Source: Pontibacter arcticus
Lineage (GTDB): Bacteria > Bacteroidota > Bacteroidia > Cytophagales > Hymenobacteraceae
Length of the DNA stretch: 64,000 nucleotides
Direction: 5' to 3'
Assembly: GCF_003284895.1 (NCBI RefSeq)
Contig: NZ_QMDV01000004.1
Span: 64,501 to 128,500 of the forward strand
Made by a program: the position numbers and the translations under genes. Each line of letters starts with the position of its first letter. Position 1 is the first letter of the stretch. Positions 26,420 through 34,583 of the stretch are shown here, in pieces. The notes beneath the pieces were generated by a model. The model did no database searches. It was not told the DNA's origin and saw only the letters and a program-made list of their open reading frames with translations.

Positions 26420-26446
26420 TATATAGTTTATTTATGAAACTATATA
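26420..26446. repeat. AT-rich inverted repeat in 212-base spacer
   Basis: TATATAGTTT (26420-26429) and AAACTATATA (26437-26446) form ten-base arms with a seven-base loop in the spacer between crtW and the barrel gene. The spacer also has three AAGTATA copies. The role is unknown; a weak crtW terminator or an operator for the next gene is possible. Confidence 0.45.
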
Positions 26447-26519
26447 TAGTGATAGGCGTATCAGGAAATGTCTTTTAACGAAAGACTTCTTACGTTTCTC
26501 CTCTATTCTTTAGAATCCC

Positions 26520-27092
26520 ATGAAAATGTTTACCAAAAAACTAATTGCGTTTGCAGTTCTCTGCGCCTTGTTTTTAACACCAACGCTAAGTTTTGCCGGC
26601 AAAGATAATAACACCCTCAAAGCTGGTGTAAGTTATGTATGGCTATCAGATTATGACAGTCAGGGCATGATGTTCAGCAATTCTTTTAACCATTACCTGA
26701 GCGATCGGCTTTCATTGGGGCTTAACCTCGGGATGTTATCGGCATCGCGGTACGATAAAGTAGAAGAGCTTTTCTCTATCAAAAACACCTTTTATATGGG
26801 CTCGCTGGAAGCCAGTTTTGATTTGCTGCGAAACGAGTCCATTGCTTTCAGGATTGGTGGAGGAGGAGCGGCCAGGCATCGCGCCGAGATCAACTCGAAT
26901 GCTGAAGACGAAGGAACGCTGGATGGCAAAGTGATGCATATCAAAACATCAGATTTCGGTTTTAACGGCTACATCGAAAACGATTTCAGCATCCTTAAAA
27001 ATGGCGTAGCAGGTGGCCGCATCGGGTACTATTACTATACAAAAGGCACCCCCGTTCTTTCCATAGGGATGCACATCGGATTTACATTCTAG
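26520..27092 (+). CDS. outer-membrane beta-barrel protein
   Basis: The 190-residue protein has a signal peptide (cut near SFAG) followed by alternating strands and ends in GMHIGFTF, a terminal Phe strand that fits outer-membrane insertion. Strands such as LSLGLNLGML, AFRIGGGGAAR and GGRIGYYYY suggest a small eight-strand barrel. No enzyme motif is present. It is read towards the metal-uptake genes and shares a bidirectional terminator with them. Function unknown. Confidence 0.75.
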   Translation: MKMFTKKLIAFAVLCALFLTPTLSFAGKDNNTLKAGVSYVWLSDYDSQGMMFSNSFNHYLSDRLSLGLNLGMLSASRYDKVEELFSIKNTFYMGSLEASFDLLRNESIAFRIGGGGAARHRAEINSNAEDEGTLDGKVMHIKTSDFGFNGYIENDFSILKNGVAGGRIGYYYYTKGTPVLSIGMHIGFTF

Positions 27093-27096
27093 AAAA

Positions 27097-27150
27097 ATAT
27101 ACTTATAAAAAAAGGGAGCCTGTTCGGGCTCCCTTTTTTTATAAGTATAT
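27097..27150. terminator. bidirectional terminator with reversed AAGTAT flanks
   Basis: Perfect 24-base arms at 27097-27120 and 27127-27150: stem AAAAAAAGGGAGCC flanked by ATATACTTAT outside, the opposite orientation of the motif to other terminators in the window. It ends both the barrel gene and the HMA gene. Confidence 0.88.
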
Positions 27151-27157
27151 AGCTGGC

Positions 27158-27517
27158 TTAGTGTACGCCATTTTCTTTTTTACAGCAATCGTCCAGCTTG
27201 TTATAAGCACGGGCATCAGCAGGCTTATCGTCGGCATCATAACCCGTGGCATTTACAGTTTTGCGGATATTGTCTGCGTTGGTTTTGCGGCTATCAAACA
27301 CGACAGTTAACACTTGTGAGTTCACATCCAGGGAAGAAGACTTAACACCTTTCTCGTAAGCCATTGCTTTTTCAAGCGATTTTTTACACATGTTACAAAC
27401 AGAAGAAGTTTTTACCTGGATGGTTTCGTCTGTACTTTTTTTGGTGGTTTGCGCCTGTACACTAATGCTGATAAAAGCCATCACAAGCGATAAAACGAAC
27501 ATTTTTAACTTTTGCAT
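27158..27517 (-). CDS. secreted heavy-metal-associated (HMA) domain protein
   Basis: The 119-residue protein has a signal peptide (cut near VQAQ) and a ferredoxin-like HMA fold with the metal-binding pair Cys41 and Cys44 (SVCNMCKKSLEKAM), followed by the usual GYDADD-like end of the fold and an extra C-terminal DDCCKK. It should bind a soft metal, most likely copper, in the periplasm. It is the last gene after a TonB receptor and an HYC_CC_PP protein, so it probably takes metal from the receptor. Copper specificity is inferred. Confidence 0.85.
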   Translation of the reverse strand: MQKLKMFVLSLVMAFISISVQAQTTKKSTDETIQVKTSSVCNMCKKSLEKAMAYEKGVKSSSLDVNSQVLTVVFDSRKTNADNIRKTVNATGYDADDKPADARAYNKLDDCCKKENGVH

Positions 27518-27586
27518 TTCTGGATTGGTTTGTCTGATTTAAAAATAAAAATAAGAAAGTATAAATTCAAGCTGGGTAGCCTGTTG

Positions 27587-29815
27587 TTAATCAATTCTGT
27601 AACGAAGGCCTGCATAAATAACCCGCCCGGTTATAGGCCCCCATACCATGCTCCCATCAAAGTCTGAGCCAAAAGGATCGGATGCACCCATGATCGGATC
27701 TGGTTGACGGAAATTTAATAAATTTTCACCGCCCACGTATACATCCCAGCGCTTGAATGCTCTCGTAACCTGCGCATTAACGGTATAAAATCTGTCTGAA
27801 TTTCTTTTCCCGATCAGGTTATTCGGGTGGTTATGGTCTGCTTCATCCATCGAGGCCAGTGGCATCAAGCCGAAAAATTGTGTCGTCAGGTCGGCGCGCC
27901 ATTTATCGAAGGGCGTGGCAAAGCCTAGGTTCACGAAAAAGCGGTGTTCCGGTATCATGGGTTTCTGCATTAACTGGCCGTTGTAGGTAGCTTTTACATC
28001 AAAATATTTATAGGCCGTTTTTACATCGAAGCCTTTTAATACTTCATACTGCAACTCTGCCTGAAAACTATTGGAATACGAACGGCCTACCAGGTTATAA
28101 AACTCAATGGCATTCCGGTTTGAGTACATATCAGCTACTACCTGGTTGTTAAAAGTAGTGTAGTAATAGTCTGTAATAAATGCTCCCGGGCGCCCGCCTA
28201 ACTCAAAGTAATGCGTAAACGACCCACCTACGTTCCAGGCTTCTTCCGGGTCCAGGTCCTCCTGGAAAATAAAGCTACGCGAGCTCACCATAGCGCCTGT
28301 GTTCTCAGAAAGCGGGTTGGCTACGCGATAACCTTTGCCGGCTGCCACCCTGAAAATGCTGTTGGCTGTTAAATCATACTTTACATTCAGGCGTGGCGTA
28401 AAGATGTTGCCGTACAAATTATGGAAGTCTACACGCGCGCCGGCTACTACCGTCAGGTTTTCTGCATTGTTGAAAATGTACTCGGCAAAGGCACCCGGAA
28501 CATGTTCTGTACGGCTGAAATTCTGTCCGTTAAAGGTCTCGGTATAATCATCCAGGTTATAGCTTAAACCTACTTTGTAAGTATGGCCGGTGTGCCCGAT
28601 AATAGACTGGAAAATGAGCCTGCCTGAAGCACTGTTCTGCTCACCGTCGTACCGGCGCAGGCCGTAAAGCGAATTAAATTTATGGTGCGTGGCTGAGCTG
28701 ATCAATCCTATACTCTGGTAAGGCTTACCCGGAAAAGTATAAGATGTTTTGTTGTAAGCAAAAAGCCTGTCGGTGTCAGATTCGGTGCCGTAGTTTTGCC
28801 CTGCCGGCTGGTCTTTTTCGTAATTTGTCTGGCCGCCCAGGCGTTCTTCTGTTAAAGCGTTAATCCCGAATTCGGAAACGATGGCATTGTGGGTATACTT
28901 CCATTTGTTGAATACATTGTATTGGGTACCCAGTGCCACATCCATAAAGCCATCGTTGTTACGGTCTACGCGGTTACCTAAGTGGTTGCCGTGCAGCATC
29001 AGTACCGTGCTCCATTTCGGGCTTACCTGCGCAGATACGTTCAGGTTCGCATCGAATTTTGCCAGGCTGTTGCCATATAGGTTAAAGTATAAACGCTCGG
29101 TTTTTTCCGGGTCTTTCAGCTTCACGTTTACCTGCCCTGATATAGATTCGTAGCCGTTCAGGACTGAGCCCATCCCTTTAATAATATCAATCGACTCGAT
29201 GTAAGTACCTGATAAATAATTAAGACGATACGGCGTAGCCAGGCCGCGCAACGATGGGATATTGTCTGTAGTCAGTAAGGTATAAGCGCCATCCAGGCCC
29301 AGCATCTGTATCTGTTTAGCTCCTGAAACGGCATCTGTTGTAGTTACTTCTACGGAAGCGTTGGTCTCAAAGCTTTCAGCCAGGTTACAGCAAGCTGATT
29401 TCTCCAGGTCGCGGGTAGTAATGATCTGGGAGTTAGTAGGGGTGAGGGAGGAGTAACGCTCTTTCTGGCCTTCCACCACAGCCTCTTTTATAGTGGTAGA
29501 GCGGGAAAGCAGAATACTGACTTCCGTTTTGCCGCTTACATTAAGCGTGTCTGGCTTATAACCCAGGTAGCTTACAATAACTTCCGATGTCTGGACATCA
29601 GATGTCTCAAGTATAAATTGGCCGTTTGCATCGGTGGCTGTTCCTTTTGCAGTACCTTTCCAGACCACAGAAGCGCCTACTAAGGGTTGTGTTGGGTCTG
29701 TTTGGTCTGCGATACGGCCGTGTAGTTGCTGGGCCGTGGCAGGCAAAGCTATAAGCGCAAAAACAAGTACAGTAAAAGCTTTTGCCAGTATTGGCGAAAT
29801 AAAGTTAGATGGCAT
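27587..29815 (-). CDS. TonB-dependent receptor, probable metal uptake
   Basis: The 742-residue protein has a signal peptide, an N-terminal carboxypeptidase-regulatory-like domain (about 30-110, LHGRIADQTDPTQPLVGASV), a plug domain with LEKSACCNLAESFE and IQMLGLDGAYTLLTTDNIP, and a 22-strand barrel ending GLRYRID. The Cys-Cys in the plug and Met/His-rich stretches (MPLASMDEADHNHPNN) suggest a metal substrate. Adjacent HMA and HYC_CC_PP genes are often found with copper-type receptors in this phylum. Transport would be driven by TonB-ExbBD encoded elsewhere. Substrate is inferred. Confidence 0.88.
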   Translation of the reverse strand: MPSNFISPILAKAFTVLVFALIALPATAQQLHGRIADQTDPTQPLVGASVVWKGTAKGTATDANGQFILETSDVQTSEVIVSYLGYKPDTLNVSGKTEVSILLSRSTTIKEAVVEGQKERYSSLTPTNSQIITTRDLEKSACCNLAESFETNASVEVTTTDAVSGAKQIQMLGLDGAYTLLTTDNIPSLRGLATPYRLNYLSGTYIESIDIIKGMGSVLNGYESISGQVNVKLKDPEKTERLYFNLYGNSLAKFDANLNVSAQVSPKWSTVLMLHGNHLGNRVDRNNDGFMDVALGTQYNVFNKWKYTHNAIVSEFGINALTEERLGGQTNYEKDQPAGQNYGTESDTDRLFAYNKTSYTFPGKPYQSIGLISSATHHKFNSLYGLRRYDGEQNSASGRLIFQSIIGHTGHTYKVGLSYNLDDYTETFNGQNFSRTEHVPGAFAEYIFNNAENLTVVAGARVDFHNLYGNIFTPRLNVKYDLTANSIFRVAAGKGYRVANPLSENTGAMVSSRSFIFQEDLDPEEAWNVGGSFTHYFELGGRPGAFITDYYYTTFNNQVVADMYSNRNAIEFYNLVGRSYSNSFQAELQYEVLKGFDVKTAYKYFDVKATYNGQLMQKPMIPEHRFFVNLGFATPFDKWRADLTTQFFGLMPLASMDEADHNHPNNLIGKRNSDRFYTVNAQVTRAFKRWDVYVGGENLLNFRQPDPIMGASDPFGSDFDGSMVWGPITGRVIYAGLRYRID

Positions 29816-29899
29816 TGATAAGGTATAGCTTAAATTTTACAGATAACAAAGTAGAGATGCAAAGTATAAATGCCTTGCAAAAACAGTTCATCTGAAAAT

Positions 29900-30301
29900 T
29901 TAGACTACCAGGGTCTGGATCTGTAGCAGGAGGTTACGGCCATACAAGGGCGGCGAACTGTCTGCATAAGTAAGGATGCGTTGATCTTTGGTGATGGCTA
30001 AAGCCTGAAGTGCTATGAAAGGCTTTAACGGCTCAGCAAAGAAAACAGGAACTTCTAAGCTGAATGTTTTTAGGGAAGAGACAGGCTCCAGCTTTTCATA
30101 AGAAACTTCAGCGGTGCAGCAGCTTTCTCTTTCTTCAGGGTCAGTTGCTTTCTCGCAGCACTGCGCCTTTTTGCCGGAAATTTTTTTTGCTTCCATCTCT
30201 GCCATCTGGCAAAGCTGTTTGCTTAACGCCACACCCACCGACCCCAGTAGTACACTGGATGTTAGCAGAAATAAAACGATAGACCGGAGCAATAATTTCA
30301 T
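29900..30301 (-). CDS. HYC_CC_PP-family small cysteine protein
   Basis: From ATG at 30301 the product has 133 residues: a signal or anchor helix (RSIVLFLLTSSVLLGSVGVAL), Cys31, two cysteine pairs (Cys48-49 and Cys61-62), then a tail with SSPPLYGRN. This fits the uncharacterised HYC_CC_PP family that accompanies metal receptors in Bacteroidota, although the HYC part reads KQLC here. The ATG lies four bases after a TATATTTG box, so the message is probably leaderless; a longer frame to 30358 would include the promoter and is rejected. Metal handling is inferred from the neighbours. Confidence 0.75.
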   Translation of the reverse strand: MKLLLRSIVLFLLTSSVLLGSVGVALSKQLCQMAEMEAKKISGKKAQCCEKATDPEERESCCTAEVSYEKLEPVSSLKTFSLEVPVFFAEPLKPFIALQALAITKDQRILTYADSSPPLYGRNLLLQIQTLVV

Positions 30302-30305
30302 GGCA

Positions 30306-30361
30306 CAAATATACATAATAGTTTTCCACTTTGCTACAAATCTGCCACTTTCCCCCACTTT
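30306..30361 (-). promoter_or_regulatory. metal-receptor operon promoter with AAAGTGG repeats
   Basis: The minus strand has TATATTTG (30313-30306) with TTG at 30339-30337, 23 bases upstream. Three AAAGTGG copies (plus-strand CCACTTT at 30326-30332, 30345-30351 and 30355-30361) lie in and above the promoter; the last two have the exact 10-base spacing of MraZ sites. Confidence 0.6.
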
Positions 30362-30495
30362 CGATCGAATGGCAGTTTGCTAGAGTTTTAAGTTAAGTGA
30401 ATTTGGGTATTTAATTGATTACTAATTTGTTATAACATTGATTCTCGTATATTAAGAAAAATATAGATACAGACCAAAAAAACTTATACCCAAAG

Positions 30496-30556
30496 TTATC
30501 CGCCTTAATTGTGGATAATGTGGATAAACGGAGTGGATAACCCTAATTTATCCACA
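30496..30556. promoter_or_regulatory. DnaA-box cluster upstream of mraZ
   Basis: Three perfect nine-base DnaA boxes are visible: TGTGGATAA at 30510-30518 and, in direct tandem, 30519-30527, and TTATCCACA at 30548-30556. AGTGGATAA (30532-30540) has one mismatch, and TTATCCGCC (30496-30504) has two. The DNA to the left (30370-30480) is AT-rich. This could be a replication-origin element or DnaA control of the division genes. Confidence 0.75.
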
Positions 30557-30612
30557 AAGTGGTAAAAAGTGGGAGATAGTGGTTGTCGCACTTAGCAGAT
30601 TACGTACATTTG
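30556..30612 (+). promoter_or_regulatory. dcw promoter with MraZ operator
   Basis: AAAGTGG (30556-30562), AAAGTGG (30566-30572) and ATAGTGG (30576-30582) repeat every 10 bases and end against TTG (30583-30585), which is 19 bases from TACATTTG (30605-30612). MraZ proteins bind such triple GTGG-type repeats and repress their own operon. The ATG of mraZ follows after 39 bases. Confidence 0.85.
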
Positions 30613-30651
30613 TATACTCCGAAAACCATAAGGACTAACCTTGGAAAAAGC

Positions 30652-31119
30652 ATGAACTTCCTCTCTGGTGAATATGAATGCAAGATTGACCCAAAGGGAA
30701 GGCTGGTTTTACCTGCAAAGATAAAAGCCAACCTGCCTGAAGAGTCTGGCAATCAGGTAGTACTGATGCGTGGTTTCGAGCCATGCCTGGTGCTTTATGC
30801 CAAATCGGAGTGGAAAGTGATTTACGACAAGGTGGCCGGCCTGAATGAGTTTAACGAGGAGTACCGTCATTTTCAGCGTAATTTCTTCAGAGGCAACACT
30901 GAGATTGACCTGGATAGCACCGGCCGTTTTATAGTGCCAAAGTCCATGGCCCGTTTTGCCAACCTCGAAAAAGAGACGATCGTGATCGGTTTAGGTAATC
31001 GTGTCGAGATCTGGAACCCGGATAAGTATGAAGAGTTCCTGATCAAGGATCAACAGAATTTCTCACAGCTTGCCCAGAAGTTTCTGGGTGATAAACCGGC
31101 AGCAGAGCCAATCAGTTAA
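30652..31119 (+). CDS. mraZ: transcriptional regulator MraZ
   Basis: The 155-residue protein has two AbrB-like MraZ domains. The first contains GEYECKIDPKGRLVLPAKIK, the second IDLDSTGRFIVPKSMARFA. MraZ rings bind repeated GTGG boxes upstream of the dcw cluster and hold it down. The ATG at 30652 (MNFLSGEYECK) matches family starts; the open frame to 30583 includes the promoter. The stop overlaps the next ATG by one base. Confidence 0.96.
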   Translation: MNFLSGEYECKIDPKGRLVLPAKIKANLPEESGNQVVLMRGFEPCLVLYAKSEWKVIYDKVAGLNEFNEEYRHFQRNFFRGNTEIDLDSTGRFIVPKSMARFANLEKETIVIGLGNRVEIWNPDKYEEFLIKDQQNFSQLAQKFLGDKPAAEPIS

Positions 31120-32024
31120 TGGAGTACCATCGCCCTGTTTTATTACAAGAGTCTGTAGATGCCCTGGCTATTAAGCCGGACGGCGTGTACGTGGATGTTA
31201 CATTTGGGGGAGGCGGTCACTCGGCTTTAATTGTTAGCCAACTGACGACAGGGAAGCTCTACAGCTTTGATCAGGATGCAGATGCACAGGAGCAATCCAA
31301 AAAGCTCGAAGGCCCGAATTTTGAATTTGTACGCGCCAACTTCCGTGACCTGAAAAAATACCTGCGGCTGTACGGTGTTAAAGGTATAGATGGGCTGCTG
31401 GCCGATCTGGGCGTTTCTTCGCACCAGTTCGATGTGCCGGAGCGGGGCTTTTCTACCCGTTTTAATGGCCCGCTGGATATGCGCATGAACTCTGAAGCTG
31501 GTATTACAGCCAAAGAAGTGCTGCAAACTTACTCGGAAGAGCAATTGCACAAACTATTCGGCATGTACGGCGAAGTAAAAAACGCCCGCACACTGGCCCG
31601 GACCATCATCGAGAAAAGAGCACGTTTGCCACTCGAAACCATCGCAGAATTTAAGCAGGCAATAAACGGCATCACGCCACGTGGTAAAGAGAACAAGTAC
31701 CTGGCACAAGTGTTTCAGGCGCTCCGCATCGAAGTGAACGATGAAATGAAAGCCCTCGAAGAAATGCTGGAGCAGGCAACAGATCTGCTAAAGCCCGGCG
31801 GGAGGTTGTCGGTTATATCTTACCATTCTCTCGAAGACAGACTTGTAAAAAACTTTATAGCGAAAGGTAAATTCTTCGGGGAAGTAGAAAAAGACCTTTT
31901 TGGGAACGAACTAAAACCACTGGAATCCATTATCCGGAAACCGATTACGCCTTCCGACCAGGAATTACTCGAAAATACCCGCTCACGCAGCGCCAAGCTA
32001 AGAGTAGCAGAGAAAAAGAACTGA
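31119..32024 (+). CDS. rsmH: 16S rRNA (cytosine-1402 N4) methyltransferase
   Basis: The 301-residue SAM-dependent enzyme methylates C1402 in the ribosomal decoding centre. The SAM site is DVTFGGGGHS near residue 30, followed by the family blocks LLADLGVSSHQFD, ERGFSTRFNGPLDMRM, FQALRIEVNDE and SVISYHSLEDRLVK. It is the usual second gene of the dcw cluster and is coupled to mraZ by a TAATG overlap. Confidence 0.97.
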   Translation: MEYHRPVLLQESVDALAIKPDGVYVDVTFGGGGHSALIVSQLTTGKLYSFDQDADAQEQSKKLEGPNFEFVRANFRDLKKYLRLYGVKGIDGLLADLGVSSHQFDVPERGFSTRFNGPLDMRMNSEAGITAKEVLQTYSEEQLHKLFGMYGEVKNARTLARTIIEKRARLPLETIAEFKQAINGITPRGKENKYLAQVFQALRIEVNDEMKALEEMLEQATDLLKPGGRLSVISYHSLEDRLVKNFIAKGKFFGEVEKDLFGNELKPLESIIRKPITPSDQELLENTRSRSAKLRVAEKKN

Positions 32025-32062
32025 ATGATTGATTAAAAGCGTTGCTTAAAACTTAAATAATT

Positions 32063-32494
32063 ATGGCTTCTAACTTGTTAACGAAGAGACCAGCCGCGCC
32101 AAAATATAACCGGTCGCGCGTGAAGCCACAAGACAACCCCTCTCAGAAAGCAAACCAGAAAGGGTTCAGTTTGTTTAAGCTGCTGGATAAATACACAAAT
32201 GTTGATGCGCTCTTTGAAGAGGGCGTGCCGCTCAAGTATATGCCGCAGGTACTTTTCCTGACAGCCATTACGTTATTTTACATCGGTAATACCCATTTCG
32301 CCGAAAAAACAATCCGCAGGATAGATAAGATAAAAGTGGAGACCGAGGATCTGCGCGCAGACTATACGACGCTGAAATCGGACTACATGGAAGCCAGCAA
32401 GCAATCAGAAGTTGCCCGCAATGTGGCACCGCTTGGCCTTATCGAAAGTTCATCACCTCCTTACCAAGTAATTATTCCTGCCGATGAATATTAA
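32063..32494 (+). CDS. ftsL: FtsL-like cell division protein
   Basis: The 143-residue protein has a basic cytoplasmic part of about 70 residues, one membrane segment (about 71-92, PQVLFLTAITLFYIGNTHF) and a short periplasmic coiled coil. It has little sequence identity to model FtsL but the size, shape and place between rsmH and ftsI fit FtsL, which joins FtsB and FtsQ to switch on septal wall synthesis. It overlaps ftsI by 11 bases. The symbol rests mainly on synteny. Confidence 0.78.
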   Translation: MASNLLTKRPAAPKYNRSRVKPQDNPSQKANQKGFSLFKLLDKYTNVDALFEEGVPLKYMPQVLFLTAITLFYIGNTHFAEKTIRRIDKIKVETEDLRADYTTLKSDYMEASKQSEVARNVAPLGLIESSSPPYQVIIPADEY

Positions 32495-34583
32495 AAAATC
32501 CATCGTGCTGCGTGTGCGGGTAGCCTTCCTGGCTGTCTGTTTTTTTGCGTGCGCTATTGTGTACAAAGTTATCCGTATCCAGTATTTCGATGGAGCCAAG
32601 TGGAAAGAGATTTCCAAAGAGCGCCGCATTTATTACCGTCCCGTTTTTGCAACGCGCGGCAACATTTATTCCGATAACGAAAGTATACTGGCCACTTCGC
32701 TGCCATTTTACAGAATAGCATTCGACCCGAGTGTAGTGGATGCCCAGAAGTTTAATGCAGGCGCAGATTCTTTAGCTTATTTACTATCGCGCTTTTACAA
32801 AGACAGGTCGGAAGATTATTACCGCCGCAAAATCCGGAACGCACGCCATGCAGGCCGCAGATACGTGCGCCTCAACAGCAAACTGGTTAACTACCAGGAA
32901 AAGAAGATCATGGCGAAATGGCCTATCTTCAGGGAAGGTAAAAACAAGGGCGGCGTTATTTTTGAAAAAGTAGAGAAGCGTTTCAAGCCTTTCGGGTTGC
33001 TGGCAGAGCGTACCATTGGCTTTATCAACGAAGATAAAAACGGGGCCGGCCTTGAGTTCAGTTTTAACGATAACCTGGCAGGTACAAATGGGGAGGCTCT
33101 TTTTGAGCGGATCGCGGGTGGCAGCAAACCCATTTACGATGGCACAGAACTAAAGCCGCAGCATGGTTACGACATCAAAACCACCATCGATATTAACCTG
33201 CAGGATGTGGCAGAAAATGCCTTGTATAAAGCACTGGAGAAAACGAATGCGGAGTATGGCTGCGTGATCATGATGGAAGTGAAGACCGGTGAAATTAAGG
33301 CTATTGTAAACCTGGGTAAAACCAAAGGGGGCTATATCGAAGATTATAACTATGCCGTTGGTAACCAGGGGCGTACAGAGCCGGGTTCTACCTTTAAGCT
33401 AGCGTCTATGATGGCGCTTTTCGAGCATGACTCAAGTATAAGCCTGAATGATACCGTAGATACCGGAAACGGATCTTACCGCATCAAAAACACCATCATG
33501 TCGGATGCGAAAACAGGCGGGTACGGTAAATTATCGGTGCAGCAGATCTTCGAGAAATCCTCTAATATTGGTGTTGCCAAACTGATGGAGCAGTATTTCG
33601 GCAACGACCAACAGGCCTATATCAACTACCTGCATAAGTTCGGTTTGGCCAATACCCTTGGTTTCCAGATGGATGGCGAAGCAAGGCCGTTTATCAAAAG
33701 TACCCAGGACAGAACCTGGTACGGCACCACACTTACCTCTATGGCGATTGGTTACGAGACCAAGTTCTCGCCTCTGCAAACGCTGGCACTTTACAATGCA
33801 GTAGCCAACAACGGTGTTAAGATCCAGCCCATCATTGTAAAAGAAATTCGCAAAGCAGACGAAGTGATACAATCATTTAAGACGCGTGTTTTAAACGAAA
33901 AAGTATGTTCCGATGAAACGCTGAAAAAACTACGCATCATGCTGGAAGGGGTAGTCGAGAACGGCACGGCTAAAAATATCAGGAGCACAGATTATAAAGT
34001 AGCAGGCAAAACAGGAACGGCACGCAAGGTTAAAAACGGCAAGTATGTACGCGAGTATTCTACTTCATTTGCGGGCTACTTCCCGGCAGATAAGCCAAAG
34101 TATAGCGCCATTGTTATCATCGATAGCCCGAAGGGTGTGAACGTGTACGGTGGCGATGTGGCAGCGCCTGTATTTAAGGAACTGGCTGATAAAGCATTTG
34201 CCCGCGACCTGGCGATGCACAAACCGTTGCTGGCCCGCATGGTACCAAACAAGGATAGTCTGCCGCAGGTAAAGGCCGGAAGTTTTGATGATATTACACT
34301 TATCTGTAACAAAATAGGCATCAGTACGCACCCCAAAGGCGAAGAGGAAGAATGGGTAAAAGCAAAGCCGGAGCGCCGCGCATTAAACCTGGAGCCTAAC
34401 CCGGTGCCGAACGGCCGTGTACCTGATGTAACAGGCATGAACCTACGGGATGCTTTATTTATACTTGGTAACCAGCGCCTGCAAGTGCAGGTGCAGGGGG
34501 CAGGTGGGCGTGTTCAGACGCAGTCGCTGGAGCCGGGTACTGTCATTTCAAAAAATCAGAAAATCATAATTGTGTTAAGCTAA
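32484..34583 (+). CDS. ftsI: septal penicillin-binding protein 3 with PASTA domain
   Basis: The 699-residue class B PBP has an N-terminal anchor (about 5-27), a dimerisation domain and a transpeptidase domain with the three active-site motifs: nucleophile Ser302 in PGSTFK, SSN in EKSSNIG and KTG in AGKTGTARK. A PASTA domain ends the protein (VPDVTGMNLRDALFILGNQ ... NQKIIIVLS). It cross-links septal peptidoglycan with FtsW. Overlaps with ftsL and murE show co-translation. Confidence 0.96.
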   Translation: MNIKKSIVLRVRVAFLAVCFFACAIVYKVIRIQYFDGAKWKEISKERRIYYRPVFATRGNIYSDNESILATSLPFYRIAFDPSVVDAQKFNAGADSLAYLLSRFYKDRSEDYYRRKIRNARHAGRRYVRLNSKLVNYQEKKIMAKWPIFREGKNKGGVIFEKVEKRFKPFGLLAERTIGFINEDKNGAGLEFSFNDNLAGTNGEALFERIAGGSKPIYDGTELKPQHGYDIKTTIDINLQDVAENALYKALEKTNAEYGCVIMMEVKTGEIKAIVNLGKTKGGYIEDYNYAVGNQGRTEPGSTFKLASMMALFEHDSSISLNDTVDTGNGSYRIKNTIMSDAKTGGYGKLSVQQIFEKSSNIGVAKLMEQYFGNDQQAYINYLHKFGLANTLGFQMDGEARPFIKSTQDRTWYGTTLTSMAIGYETKFSPLQTLALYNAVANNGVKIQPIIVKEIRKADEVIQSFKTRVLNEKVCSDETLKKLRIMLEGVVENGTAKNIRSTDYKVAGKTGTARKVKNGKYVREYSTSFAGYFPADKPKYSAIVIIDSPKGVNVYGGDVAAPVFKELADKAFARDLAMHKPLLARMVPNKDSLPQVKAGSFDDITLICNKIGISTHPKGEEEEWVKAKPERRALNLEPNPVPNGRVPDVTGMNLRDALFILGNQRLQVQVQGAGGRVQTQSLEPGTVISKNQKIIIVLS

